64,000 nucleotides of DNA from Desulfotruncus alcoholivorax DSM 16058 (GCF_000430885.1 NZ_AUMW01000010.1:62001-126000); one strand, 5' to 3'. Counted from the stretch's first letter, positions 17,804 through 25,830 are shown. Numbers and translations are program-made. The notes: generated by a model not told the origin, from the letters alone.

Positions 17804-18574
17804 ATGAATATATTCAAATTGATTAACGAAGATTTAGCAAAAGTGCATGCACTCATGGAAAAAAAATTTAAAATAAAAGCCGGTTACTTAAAAGAATTTG
17901 TAACTTTGGATTTTAATTATTTCGATCAAAGTTTACGCCCTGCCATGGTAATCCTAAGCAACCGGTTATTTAGCCCGGTTACTGAAAAAACCATTGCACT
18001 GGCCGGGGTTTTGCAATTTATATATATGGCATCACAAGTGCACCTGAAGGTTCAGGAGAACAACAACGGCAAGGAAAAATATGGTGATAGCCGTTTTAAA
18101 TACCAATTTCCGGTACTGGTTGGTGATTATCTTTACGGGAGATTTTTTACTACTCTGTGTGATGCCGGTATTGTAAATTATCTTAAAAAACTGGCCGAGC
18201 TTATTTGTTTAATCAACAAAGGCGGGATTTTAAGCCCAAAGTACCCAAGCAAGGAACTGCTGGACACGCAGCAGTATATTGATGTTATTAAGAAAGAAAC
18301 GGCTGAAATGTTCGCTTGCTCAGCATATCTTGGAGCGGATGTTGCAGGTGCCGGGGAAGAGGATAAACAGCATTTATACAATTATGGAATAAATGTGGGC
18401 ATGGCGTACGGTCTTTTGGAGAGGGGGGCTTCCGTCAAACAAATCGCTTATTACATTGATTCTGCAGAAGCGGCGATTAAACAATTTCCGCCCTCAAGAG
18501 AAATAAATCTTCTTAAAGAATTGCTTGTTTTTTTAGCCAAGGAAAACAGTATTGCTTGCAATATGGTTGTCTAG
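17804..18574 (+). CDS. HepS-like non-catalytic polyprenyl synthase relative
   Basis: 256 aa, helical, related to trans-isoprenyl diphosphate synthases but lacking both Asp-rich Mg-binding motifs. Recognisable landmarks: DQSLRPAMVIL (cf. GKRLRP), then LAGVLQFIYMASQVHLKVQE where catalytic enzymes have HxxSLxHDDxxD, FPVLVGDYLYGRFF (cf. LAGDYLL), and ETAEMFACSAYLGA (cf. GKTAALF). No second FQxxDDxxD is present. Size and pattern resemble HepS, the non-catalytic subunit of the two-component heptaprenyl diphosphate synthase of Bacillus, which works with a DDxxD subunit (HepT) in making the menaquinone side chain. First gene of the menaquinone operon, 59 nt before the prenyltransferase gene, which supports that role. 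No HepT is in the window. Confidence 0.7.
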   Translation: MNIFKLINEDLAKVHALMEKKFKIKAGYLKEFVTLDFNYFDQSLRPAMVILSNRLFSPVTEKTIALAGVLQFIYMASQVHLKVQENNNGKEKYGDSRFKYQFPVLVGDYLYGRFFTTLCDAGIVNYLKKLAELICLINKGGILSPKYPSKELLDTQQYIDVIKKETAEMFACSAYLGADVAGAGEEDKQHLYNYGINVGMAYGLLERGASVKQIAYYIDSAEAAIKQFPPSREINLLKELLVFLAKENSIACNMVV

Positions 18575-18633
18575 CAGCTTCTAATCAGGTTAGGCATATT
18601 TGATAGATTTGTCTATTGGGAAGTGGTGTTGGC

Positions 18634-19512
18634 ATGGAATCGACAATAACTAATAAAACAAAGATTTTTCTTGAAATGATTCGTTTTGAACATACTATAT
18701 TTGCGTTGCCATTTGCTTTTATCGGAGCGTTACTGGTTCAAAAAAAGATCCCTGCCGGTAGCGATATATTATGGATTACTCTGGCGATGGTTGGCGCCCG
18801 TACGGCTGCCATGTCTCTTAACCGAATTATTGACAGGCATATTGACGCACAAAACCCGCGAACTGCCAACCGGGCATTACCAAAAGGTTTGCTTAAAGTG
18901 GGAGAAGTATGGGTATACGTTATACTTTCCTTTGCCTTGCTGCTGCTGTCGGCATATCAACTTTCTCCGCTGGCCTTTAAGCTGTTCCCTATAGCTGTTA
19001 TGGCTTTAAGTTTTTATTCTTATACTAAAAGATTTACCTGGACCTGCCACCTTTTTTTAGGGCTAACACTGGGGCTGGCGCCATTGGGGGCATGGATAGC
19101 CATTGCCGGAAGTTTTCATCCCGCCCCAATTTTACTGGGGATAGGCGTGCTGTTTTGGGTAGCCGGTTTTGATATCATCTATGCCTGTGACGATTACTCA
19201 TTCGATACAAAATATAAGATTCACTCCATACCGGCGCGGTTTGGCATTGCCAGGGCGCTTAAAATATCAGCTTTGTTTCATATCCTGGCACCGGTATTTT
19301 TTATTGCGGTCGCGGTTGTTATGCACATGGGCTTGTTTTATCTTGTTGGTCTGGCCGTTGCAGTTACTTTATTATTCTACCAGCACAAGCTGGTGGCGCC
19401 TGAGGATTTGAGCAAGGCAGGTGTGGCTTTTTTTAATTTAAACGGTACATTGAGTATATTGATGTTTTGTTTTACCTTACTAGACATTATTTACACAATT
19501 CATGTTTTTTAG
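18634..19512 (+). CDS. mqnP: UbiA-family prenyltransferase of the futalosine pathway
   Basis: Attaches the polyprenyl chain to the naphthoate ring in menaquinone synthesis. 292 aa, about eight helices. Two Asp-rich Mg-diphosphate motifs: NRIIDRHIDAQNPRT and DDYSFDTKYKIHSIP. ATG at 18634 is taken as start, with a weak SD; a TTG six codons earlier is possible. The position between the HepS-like gene and mqnE identifies it as MqnP rather than a haem or ubiquinone enzyme. Confidence 0.9.
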   Translation: MESTITNKTKIFLEMIRFEHTIFALPFAFIGALLVQKKIPAGSDILWITLAMVGARTAAMSLNRIIDRHIDAQNPRTANRALPKGLLKVGEVWVYVILSFALLLLSAYQLSPLAFKLFPIAVMALSFYSYTKRFTWTCHLFLGLTLGLAPLGAWIAIAGSFHPAPILLGIGVLFWVAGFDIIYACDDYSFDTKYKIHSIPARFGIARALKISALFHILAPVFFIAVAVVMHMGLFYLVGLAVAVTLLFYQHKLVAPEDLSKAGVAFFNLNGTLSILMFCFTLLDIIYTIHVF

Positions 19513-19523
19513 GGAGAGTTAAC

Positions 19524-20618
19524 ATGCTTAATCAAAACATTCTATCAAAAATTGCGGCTAAAGTGGCCTCAGGTGAGCGATTGACAAGGGATGAAGGAAT
19601 TGCCTTATACCATTCAAATGATTTATTAACCATTGGCAAGCTGGCGTCTCAGGTTAGAGAAAGAAAAAACGGCAAAAAAGCCTTTTTTATTGTCAACAGG
19701 CATATCAATCATACTAATATTTGCATAAACCGGTGTAAACTTTGTGCCTTTGGCAGGGATGCAGGTGACCCTGCAGCATACGTAATGAGTCTTGATGAAA
19801 TTGAAGCCAAAGTCGCAGAATCGGCTGGCCAAAATATTTCTGAGATTCATATCGTTGGCGGGCTAAATTCCGACTTAAAGCTTGATTTTTATATTGAAAT
19901 GATGCAAAGGGTGCGCAAAATCCTGCCCGGTGTTGTGATCCAGTCTCTCACCGCCGTAGAAATTGAATTTCTTGCGCAAACTCACAACATGACTTATAAA
20001 GAAGTTCTTGAAACACTGCACAACGCCGGACTTGATTCCCTTCCCGGCGGGGGAGCCGAAATATTTGCCCCCAGGGTAAGGGAAATTATTTGCCCCAAAA
20101 AAATTGACGGTGAAAAATGGCTGGCTGTTCACCGGGCAGCCCACGAAATTGGCATAAGGACTAACGCCACCATGCTCTACGGGCATGTTGAGACCATTGA
20201 GGAAAGGGTCGACCACCTTATCCAACTACGTGAATTGCAGGATCAAACCGGAGGTTTTCTGACCTTTATCCCCCTGGCCTTTCATCCCCAAAACACTGCC
20301 CTGGAATCAATGGGAATAAGTACAACAACAGGATATGATGATTTAAAGACTCTGGCCATTGCCAGGCTAATGCTTGACAATTTCGACCACATTAAAGCAT
20401 ACTGGGTAACGGTCGGCCCCAAGCTGGCCCAGGTTTCACTCGCCTTCGGCGTAGATGATTTGGACGGCACCGTGGTTGAAGAGAAAATTGCACACGATGC
20501 CGGAGCCCAAACTGATCAAGCCATGTCCAAAAACAAGCTTGTTAAAATGATTAAAAATGCCGGTTACATTCCCGTTCCGAGAGATACGCTTTATAACGTG
20601 GTGGAGGAGGGCTTTTAA
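19524..20618 (+). CDS. mqnE: Aminofutalosine synthase (radical SAM)
   Basis: Joins the chorismate-derived enolpyruvylbenzoate and SAM to form aminofutalosine. 364 aa. Radical SAM motif CINRCKLC (Cys-x3-Cys-x2-Cys), then AFGRD, IHIVGGL, GLDSLPGGGAEIFAPRVREIICPKKI, MLYGHVET and FIPLAFHPQNT. The AEIFAPRVR...CPKKI signature separates MqnE from the MqnC paralogue downstream. ATG at 19524 has GGGAGAG 8 nt upstream; a longer reading from 19467 overlaps mqnP and lacks an SD. Confidence 0.95.
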   Translation: MLNQNILSKIAAKVASGERLTRDEGIALYHSNDLLTIGKLASQVRERKNGKKAFFIVNRHINHTNICINRCKLCAFGRDAGDPAAYVMSLDEIEAKVAESAGQNISEIHIVGGLNSDLKLDFYIEMMQRVRKILPGVVIQSLTAVEIEFLAQTHNMTYKEVLETLHNAGLDSLPGGGAEIFAPRVREIICPKKIDGEKWLAVHRAAHEIGIRTNATMLYGHVETIEERVDHLIQLRELQDQTGGFLTFIPLAFHPQNTALESMGISTTTGYDDLKTLAIARLMLDNFDHIKAYWVTVGPKLAQVSLAFGVDDLDGTVVEEKIAHDAGAQTDQAMSKNKLVKMIKNAGYIPVPRDTLYNVVEEGF

Positions 20619-21458
20619 TTGTCTCGCATAAGCGTCGGCCAGGTTGAATATTTGAATTGTATTCCCGTATATCACGCCCTTGAAGAAGGACTACTTGATG
20701 CTGATATTGAGTTAATCAAGGGTCCCCCAACAAAATTAAATAAAATGTTTCTTAACGGCGAATTGGATATTACGCCTATTTCATCTATTGAATATGCAAG
20801 ATATAAGGACAAATGCATTATTATCCCCAATATGTCCATCAGCGCCGACGGTAATGTCGAAAGCATTCTTTTATTCAGCCATTGCCCACCAACCGAACTA
20901 GAGGGTAAAACCGTAAATGTAACCACGTCATCAGCTACTTCAGTCGTTCTTTTACGCATCTTATTTGAGCACTATTACCACGTGCAGCTTGCATTTCGCC
21001 GGGCGGAGCCCGATTTAAACACAATGCTCGCGTCGGCTGACGCTGCGCTGCTTATCGGGGACGATGCAATGCTGGCCCATCAAGCTGTTATGCTGAACAA
21101 CCCCGGTATCATTGTTACCGATCTCGGCAGGGAATGGAAAAATTTTACCAGGGAGAAAATGGTTTATGCCGTTTGGGTAGTTCATTCTGAGCTTGCTGAA
21201 AATAATCCTGACCTTGTTGAACAAATCAGCCAGCTATTCAATCAAGCAAAGGCTACCGGCCTGGCAAGTCGTGCCGATCTGATTAAAAAAGGGCACAAAC
21301 GTTCCGGGTTGCCGCATGACCTGCTAAACCACTATTTTGACACAATTCACCATGATCTTGGAGAAAGCGAACGCAGAGCACTGTTAACGTTTTACGATTA
21401 TGCTTACAAGAGCGGCATCATTGAAGATAGGGTCAAACTAAAAATCTGGGGTGAATAA
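20619..21458 (+). CDS. mqnA: Chorismate dehydratase
   Basis: Dehydrates chorismate to 3-enolpyruvylbenzoate, the first step of the futalosine route. 279 aa, periplasmic-binding-protein fold (VGQVEYLNCIPVYHAL, LNGELDITPISSIEYAR, TSSATSVVLLRILFEHYY, LIGDDAML, DLGREWKNFT). TTG start directly after the mqnE stop, with GGAGGAGG 9 nt upstream. Confidence 0.95.
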   Translation: MSRISVGQVEYLNCIPVYHALEEGLLDADIELIKGPPTKLNKMFLNGELDITPISSIEYARYKDKCIIIPNMSISADGNVESILLFSHCPPTELEGKTVNVTTSSATSVVLLRILFEHYYHVQLAFRRAEPDLNTMLASADAALLIGDDAMLAHQAVMLNNPGIIVTDLGREWKNFTREKMVYAVWVVHSELAENNPDLVEQISQLFNQAKATGLASRADLIKKGHKRSGLPHDLLNHYFDTIHHDLGESERRALLTFYDYAYKSGIIEDRVKLKIWGE

Positions 21459-21460
21459 TT

Positions 21461-22546
21461 TTGTCTAATGTTGAAGCCCTTTTGGACAAAGTCCTGTCAG
21501 GAGGCAGGCTTAGCCTGGAAGAGGGAATTGAGTTAATAGAGAGAGGCAACCTTATAGAACTTGGATGTGCCGCCAACACCATCAAAAACAAACTGCACCC
21601 GGAAGGGATGGTCACCTATATTATAGACCGCAACATCAATTATACTAATGTCTGCGTCTGCCAGTGCAGGTTTTGCGCTTTTTACAGGCACGTTAATGAT
21701 CAAGACGCTTATGTAATAGAAAAAGCTGAATTGTATAAAAAAATTGAAGAAACCCTTGGTGTTGGCGGAACTGAATTATTAATCCAGGGAGGTCTGCACC
21801 CTGATCTTAAACTGGAATATTACATCGAAATGTTACAGGATATAAAAAAAAGATATGATATCCACATACATTCATTTTCACCGCCGGAAATTGTCCATCT
21901 TTCGCAGCTTTCTGGCTTACCTGTGTCTGAAGTTCTTTTAAAACTGAAAGAAGCCGGACTTGATTCACTTCCCGGCGGCGGTGCGGAAATTTTAGTTGAC
22001 CGGGTAAGAAAGCAAATCAGCCCTAACAAAATTGGCTGGCGTGAGTGGATGGACGTGATGGACGCTGCCCACCGGCTGGGGATGAAAACAACTGCTACAA
22101 TGGTGTTCGGTCATATTGAATCGAGCGCAGATATTATTACCCATTTAATCAGGGTGCGGGACCAACAAGATGCCACCGGCGGGTTTACCGCATTTATCCC
22201 CTGGAGCTTCCAGCCCCGCAACACAGATCTTGGAGGCACCACATCCGGGGGCTATGAGTACCTTAAAGTGTTGGCGGTCTCTCGAATTATGCTTGATAAC
22301 ATTCCCAATATTCAAGCTTCCTGGGTTACGCAGGGCGCTAAAATAGCCCAGGTGGCACTGAGTTTTGGAGCCAATGACTTTGGCAGCACCATGCTGGAAG
22401 AGAATGTAGTTAGGGCTGCAGGAGTTAGTTATCGAATTGCCTTAAAAGAGATCCAGCGCTGTATAGCTGATGCCGGATTCATCCCGGCCCAGCGAAAAAC
22501 CGATTACAGCATAATTAAAACCTTTCCAGACCTCCGGGCCGGTTAA
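21461..22546 (+). CDS. mqnC: Cyclic dehypoxanthinyl futalosine synthase (radical SAM)
   Basis: Cyclises dehypoxanthine futalosine by radical chemistry. 361 aa. Cluster motif CVCQCRFC, then AFYRH, LLIQGGLHPDLKLEYY, HSFSPPEI, GLDSLPGGGAEILVDRVRKQISPNKI, MVFGHIE and FIPWSFQPRNT, the set typical of MqnC. TTG start 2 nt after mqnA with GGGGTGA SD. Last gene of the operon; mqnB and mqnD are not in the window. Confidence 0.95.
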   Translation: MSNVEALLDKVLSGGRLSLEEGIELIERGNLIELGCAANTIKNKLHPEGMVTYIIDRNINYTNVCVCQCRFCAFYRHVNDQDAYVIEKAELYKKIEETLGVGGTELLIQGGLHPDLKLEYYIEMLQDIKKRYDIHIHSFSPPEIVHLSQLSGLPVSEVLLKLKEAGLDSLPGGGAEILVDRVRKQISPNKIGWREWMDVMDAAHRLGMKTTATMVFGHIESSADIITHLIRVRDQQDATGGFTAFIPWSFQPRNTDLGGTTSGGYEYLKVLAVSRIMLDNIPNIQASWVTQGAKIAQVALSFGANDFGSTMLEENVVRAAGVSYRIALKEIQRCIADAGFIPAQRKTDYSIIKTFPDLRAG

Positions 22547-22570
22547 CGGATCGGAGGTCTGTTTCTCTTC
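22527..22570 (+). terminator. Terminator of the menaquinone operon
   Basis: Perfect 10-bp stem CAGACCTCCG/CGGAGGTCTG (22527-22536 with 22552-22561) with the mqnC stop codon in the loop, followed by TTTCTCTTC. Confidence 0.8.
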
Positions 22571-22669
22571 AGAAAATGCCAAACATTTAGCATGAGCTAA
22601 GGATAGAAAGTATTAAAACATGCGGCAAAGCAAACTTGATCAAATCGCGTTTTTTATTGTAAACAGATG

Positions 22670-22699
22670 TTAACAATATGGTTAATTTTATGATAGAAT
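22670..22699 (+). promoter_or_regulatory. Promoter of the ADP-forming acyl-CoA synthetase gene
   Basis: -35 TTAACA (22670-22675), 18-bp spacer, -10 TAGAAT (22694-22699). Confidence 0.65.
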
Positions 22700-22708
22700 A
22701 AAAATGAA

Positions 22709-22726
22709 AGAGTGAACACTCATTCA
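22709..22726. promoter_or_regulatory. FadR(TetR)-like operator
   Basis: An 18-bp sequence which read on the minus strand is TGAATGAGTGTTCACTCT, matching the Bacillus FadR box TGAATGAMTAWTCATTCA at 14 positions. It lies just downstream of the -10 box, covering the expected transcription start, where a bound TetR-type repressor would block initiation. Confidence 0.6.
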
Positions 22727-22746
22727 TTTTCAAGGAGGAGTTACAA

Positions 22747-24897
22747 ATGGGGACAATAAATTTTGAACAAGAAATAAAAAGTCTTACACCACTTTTTCAA
22801 CCTGAATCGCTGGCGATTATAGGCGCTTCTGAAAACCCCTCTAAGCCAAGTGGACAACCGCTTGTCTCCTTAATAAATGCAGGCTTTAAAGGCAAAATAT
22901 ATCCTATTAACCCCAAACACACCACCCTGTGTAATCTTCCCTGTTACCCTTCGCTCAAGGATGTTCCGGGTCCGGTTGACCTGGCCATAATAGCCGTTCC
23001 CGCAAAATTTACTCTCGGTGAATTGCAGCAATGCGCAGCCAAGGGAGTAAAGGGGGTAATTATATTTACATCGGGTTTTGCAGAAGTAGGACCGGAGGGC
23101 GCCAAACTCCAGTCAGAAATAACTGATCTGGCCAATAAAACAGGCATGCGCGTCTGCGGCCCCAACTGCATGGGAATCTTCAGCTCGCGCAACGCTCTTA
23201 TGGCTAACTTTTCCGTAACAGAACTGCCGGAACGGGTTTTAGTCCCCGATTTTTTGGGTTTTATCAGCCAGAGCGGAGGATTTGGAACAGCCATTTACCA
23301 AATGATCAAAGATAAGGGCTATGGCTTCAGCCATTTCGTAAGTACCGGCAATGAAGCCGATGTTGATTTTTCTGAGTATATGGGCTTCATGGCCCAGGAT
23401 AACTTTACCAGGGTTATTGGCGGTTACCTGGAAGGAGTAAAGGACGGTCAAAAGTTTATCACTGCGGCCGATATGGCCCTTAAAAATAATAAGCCCATCC
23501 TATTGATCAAAGCCGGACGTTACCCTGCAGCTGCCAAAGCTGCCGCATCCCATACCGGTGCACTGGTTGGCTCGGATAAAGTTTACAGCGCAGTTTTCAA
23601 ACAAAAAGGTATTATTCGCATCGAAAGCCTTGAAGAATACCAGATTATATTGTCGATGCTTGCAAGCAATAAGTATCCCAAAGGGAAGAGAGTTGCAATT
23701 CTGGCTACTTCCGGGGGCAGCGGCGTGGCGCTGGCAGACAAATGTTCCTTTTACGGCCTGGAGGTTGGACCACTGCAAGCAGAAACCAGGGCTAAATTAG
23801 ATAGTATCCTGCCGGATTTTGCTTCATCCGCCAACCCGGTTGACATAACTTCAGCTATATTAACCCAGCCCGGCTTATTGGAACAATGTGCGGAAATAGT
23901 AATTAATGATCCAGGAATCGACATGCTTATCGTAGCTTTTTGGGCGCTGCACGGTGACCGCAGCAACCTGGAACAAATGGTGCGGGTGAGTAAAAAAACA
24001 GACAAACCGGTCTTTAATATCGTGTGGGGACCGGAAGAGGCGGCCCTGCAAGCGCTGCATTTTTTGAATGATAATCTCATACCGGCCGCCAAGGAAGTTG
24101 ATTTTGCCATCAGGTCACTTTCCGTACTGGCAGATTACAGTGAATTTAAAACTGCCCGCAATATTCAAACCAATGAGCACCAATCCGTACCAATACCGCT
24201 AAACGCCCAAAAAATAGCAGGAGAGATATTATATAACTTAAAGCCTGGCGCCAAGTTAACCGAATATGAAGCAAAACAGGTATTACGGGCTTACGGCATC
24301 AGCACCACCCGCGAAGTGCTGGCCCATACGGCAGAAGAAGCTGTTCAAGCCGCCAGGGAAATTGGTTACCCGGTGGTCATGAAAATTATTTCCCCGGACA
24401 TTTTACACAAAACTGAAGCCGGCGGCGTAATATTAAATATTTCTTCCGACGAGGAAGTCATCGAAAGCTTCAATCAGATTATCTGGAATGCGCAAAAATA
24501 CAATCAGAACGCGCTGGTGCAAGGTGTTCTGGTGCAGGAAATGTTAAGCGGCGGCATTGAAATTATCGTTGGTTCCGGTAAAGACCCGGTATTTGGCTCT
24601 ACTGTAATCGCCGGCCTGGGGGGCATTTTTGTAGAGGTATTGGAAGATGTTGCACTGCGCGTAGCCCCTGTGTCCAATTTGGATGCCCAAGAAATGCTGG
24701 AAGAGTTAAAAGGCAAACAAATATTTGAGGGTGTGCGCGGTAAAGAACCCGTCGATAAAAAGGCGCTGGTTGAGGTTATTCAAAAGGTTTCCAGGCTGGT
24801 TGAAGATTTCCCCCAAATTGCCGAACTGGACATTAACCCAATGCTGCTTTTCCCCAAGGGTGCAGCGGCAGTGGATGCGTTAATCGTGCTGCAATAA
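22747..24897 (+). CDS. Acyl-CoA synthetase (NDP-forming), fused alpha and beta subunits
   Basis: Converts an acyl-CoA plus ADP and phosphate to the acid, CoA and ATP (reversible), i.e. substrate-level phosphorylation. 716 aa: CoA-binding Rossmann domain (about 15-145; SLAIIGASENPSKP, RVCGPNCMGIF), CoA-ligase domains with phospho-His H269 in AASHTGALVGSD and IATLATSGGSG-like loops, then an ATP-grasp beta portion (about 490-716; KLTEYEAKQVLRAYGI, GYPVVMKIISPDILHKTEAGGV, AELDINPMLLFP). SD AAGGAGGAG is well placed. Monocistronic. Acetate, branched or aromatic acyl groups are all possible substrates; the FadR-like operator hints at regulation by longer acyl-CoAs, and IorAB products (arylacetyl-CoA) are another candidate. 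Confidence 0.92.
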   Translation: MGTINFEQEIKSLTPLFQPESLAIIGASENPSKPSGQPLVSLINAGFKGKIYPINPKHTTLCNLPCYPSLKDVPGPVDLAIIAVPAKFTLGELQQCAAKGVKGVIIFTSGFAEVGPEGAKLQSEITDLANKTGMRVCGPNCMGIFSSRNALMANFSVTELPERVLVPDFLGFISQSGGFGTAIYQMIKDKGYGFSHFVSTGNEADVDFSEYMGFMAQDNFTRVIGGYLEGVKDGQKFITAADMALKNNKPILLIKAGRYPAAAKAAASHTGALVGSDKVYSAVFKQKGIIRIESLEEYQIILSMLASNKYPKGKRVAILATSGGSGVALADKCSFYGLEVGPLQAETRAKLDSILPDFASSANPVDITSAILTQPGLLEQCAEIVINDPGIDMLIVAFWALHGDRSNLEQMVRVSKKTDKPVFNIVWGPEEAALQALHFLNDNLIPAAKEVDFAIRSLSVLADYSEFKTARNIQTNEHQSVPIPLNAQKIAGEILYNLKPGAKLTEYEAKQVLRAYGISTTREVLAHTAEEAVQAAREIGYPVVMKIISPDILHKTEAGGVILNISSDEEVIESFNQIIWNAQKYNQNALVQGVLVQEMLSGGIEIIVGSGKDPVFGSTVIAGLGGIFVEVLEDVALRVAPVSNLDAQEMLEELKGKQIFEGVRGKEPVDKKALVEVIQKVSRLVEDFPQIAELDINPMLLFPKGAAAVDALIVLQ

Positions 24898-24988
24898 CTA
24901 GCCTTATCCACACAGAAAAATTGTTGTTAAGAAGGACAGTGGTCCCAGCTGTGCTCAGAACTTTCGCGCCGACAGCACCAACGTCTCG

Positions 24989-25026
24989 AATTGTTGGGGA
25001 CAAATTGTTGGGTCAAATTGTTGGGG
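24989..25026. repeat. Short tandem repeat, three copies of AATTGTTGGG(G)
   Basis: Copies begin at 24989, 25003 and 25016 (periods 14 and 13 nt). The last copy runs into the following hairpin. Confidence 0.75.
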
Positions 25027-25051
25027 ACACACCTCGTAAAGGTGTGTCCCC
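25023..25051. repeat. GGGGACA...TGTCCCC repeat, copy 2
   Basis: Perfect 12-bp inverted repeat (GGGGACACACCT with AGGTGTGTCCCC, loop CGTAA). Same core as the elements at 17633 and 37302. Confidence 0.75.
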
Positions 25052-25111
25052 TTCCCTTAAACTCGCAACTAAAAAAAGAAATTCATATAGCATCAAAATG
25101 AGCGGCAATAC

Positions 25112-25139
25112 AGATTGCTTCACTGCGCTCGCAATGACA
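25112..25139 (-). repeat. GTCATTGCGAG-type dispersed repeat, copy 1
   Basis: AGATTGCTTC..GCTCGCAATGACA, the reverse complement of a dispersed element common in many bacterial genomes. Related copies are at 31708-31739 and 41771-41797. Confidence 0.7.
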
Positions 25140-25145
25140 GTTACG

Positions 25146-25346
25146 TTAAGGGGTGTCTCCTCTTTTAGTAATAAGAGCAGCAAAGTTGTCCTGTGACTGT
25201 GCGGCCATTTCGGCAGCTTTAAGCATTAGTTTCCTCATTTTCGGATCCTGAGTCTCGCCGGCGATCATCATAAACGTTTGCGCAGCCATTCTAGTGTCTT
25301 TTTCATAATCCTGCAGCATATCCATATCTGTAAATTTTTCGGTCAT
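25146..25346 (-). CDS. Small helical protein, spore-coat (CotF)-like
   Basis: 66 aa, Met- and Ala-rich amphipathic helices (DTRMAAQTFMMIAGE, KMRKLMLKAAEMAAQSQ). The repeat-helix pattern is reminiscent of CotF/ferritin-like spore coat proteins, but this is a resemblance, not a match I can prove. The ATG at 25346 is chosen because AGGAG lies 8 nt upstream; a GTG three codons earlier overlaps that SD. Second gene of a two-gene unit. Confidence 0.6.
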   Translation of the reverse strand: MTEKFTDMDMLQDYEKDTRMAAQTFMMIAGETQDPKMRKLMLKAAEMAAQSQDNFAALITKRGDTP

Positions 25347-25351
25347 ATCAA

Positions 25352-25570
25352 TCACTCCTGAATAAAGTGCCGGTAGTATTCCTCGGCAATGTTTTCAAAA
25401 TTTTCCAAGTTCTTATATTCGCTTTGAAAAATTTTTTGAATTTTCGGATCCGTAGCCAGGCCAGCAAAAAAATCGCATTTTCGCTTGGCTACCTGCGTTT
25501 CCGAGATTACCCGTTTGAGAAAAGCTGCGTCTTTAACTTCAGCCATTGTTTTCGGGTCCATTTCACGCAT
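25352..25570 (-). CDS. Small helical protein, partner of the preceding gene
   Basis: 72 aa, helical and charged (MAEVKDAAFLKRVISETQVAKRKCDFFAGLATD, given in part). ATG at 25570 has an AGGAG 8 nt upstream; a GTG at 25579 overlaps the SD. Its stop lies 5 nt before the next gene's ATG, so the two are coupled. Function unknown; ferritin-like or coat-associated roles are guesses. Confidence 0.6.
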   Translation of the reverse strand: MREMDPKTMAEVKDAAFLKRVISETQVAKRKCDFFAGLATDPKIQKIFQSEYKNLENFENIAEEYYRHFIQE

Positions 25571-25694
25571 CGTTCCCACTCCTCGTATTTATGACTGTCA
25601 TGGTTTATTATTCTGCTTTTCAGCACCAAAAATACCAAAACAGGTAATATTTTTTCCGTATGGTCGAATCAAAATACTTCTAAATATATGTACG

Positions 25695-25760
25695 AGGATG
25701 AAAAATAGGTACCGCTGTCAGGGCGATCCGTTGGTTTCCCGGAGCAAGCGTCGCACTGCT
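25695..25760 (+). other. Conserved ~65-nt element, copy A (upstream of selA)
   Basis: Shares blocks with copy B at 49817-49882: AGGATGAAAAATAG (14 of 14 identical), CAGG, GATCCGT and CCCGGAGCAAGCG (13 of 13), then CA-x2-GC. The spacing between GATCCGT and CCCGG differs by 2 nt. It ends about 70 nt before the selA start. It could be a structured RNA, a DNA element, or a remnant of a small ORF. Confidence 0.6.
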
Positions 25761-25830
25761 ATAATAAAATATTTGCCTTATCCATACGGGCTGCCATATA
25801 ATGTTTAAGATGATGATGCTGGAGGAAAAA

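Larger units (their letters stand above)
24898..25145. other. Repeat-rich intergenic region
   Basis: No convincing gene. It holds a three-copy AATTGTTGGGG tandem repeat, a GGGGACA hairpin and a GTCATTGCGAG-type repeat, listed separately. Confidence 0.6.

Noticed and set aside
22547-22746. Small RNA between mqnC and the acyl-CoA synthetase
   Set aside because: Only a terminator, promoter and operator are supported; no separate promoter-terminator pair encloses an RNA.
24921-25196. 91-codon plus-strand ORF
   Set aside because: It runs through three repeat elements and an antisense gene end and has no SD.
24898-25830. Selenocysteine tRNA (selC) near selAB
   Set aside because: No ~95-nt cloverleaf with a TCA anticodon loop and 3' CCA-compatible acceptor stem was found here or elsewhere in the window.
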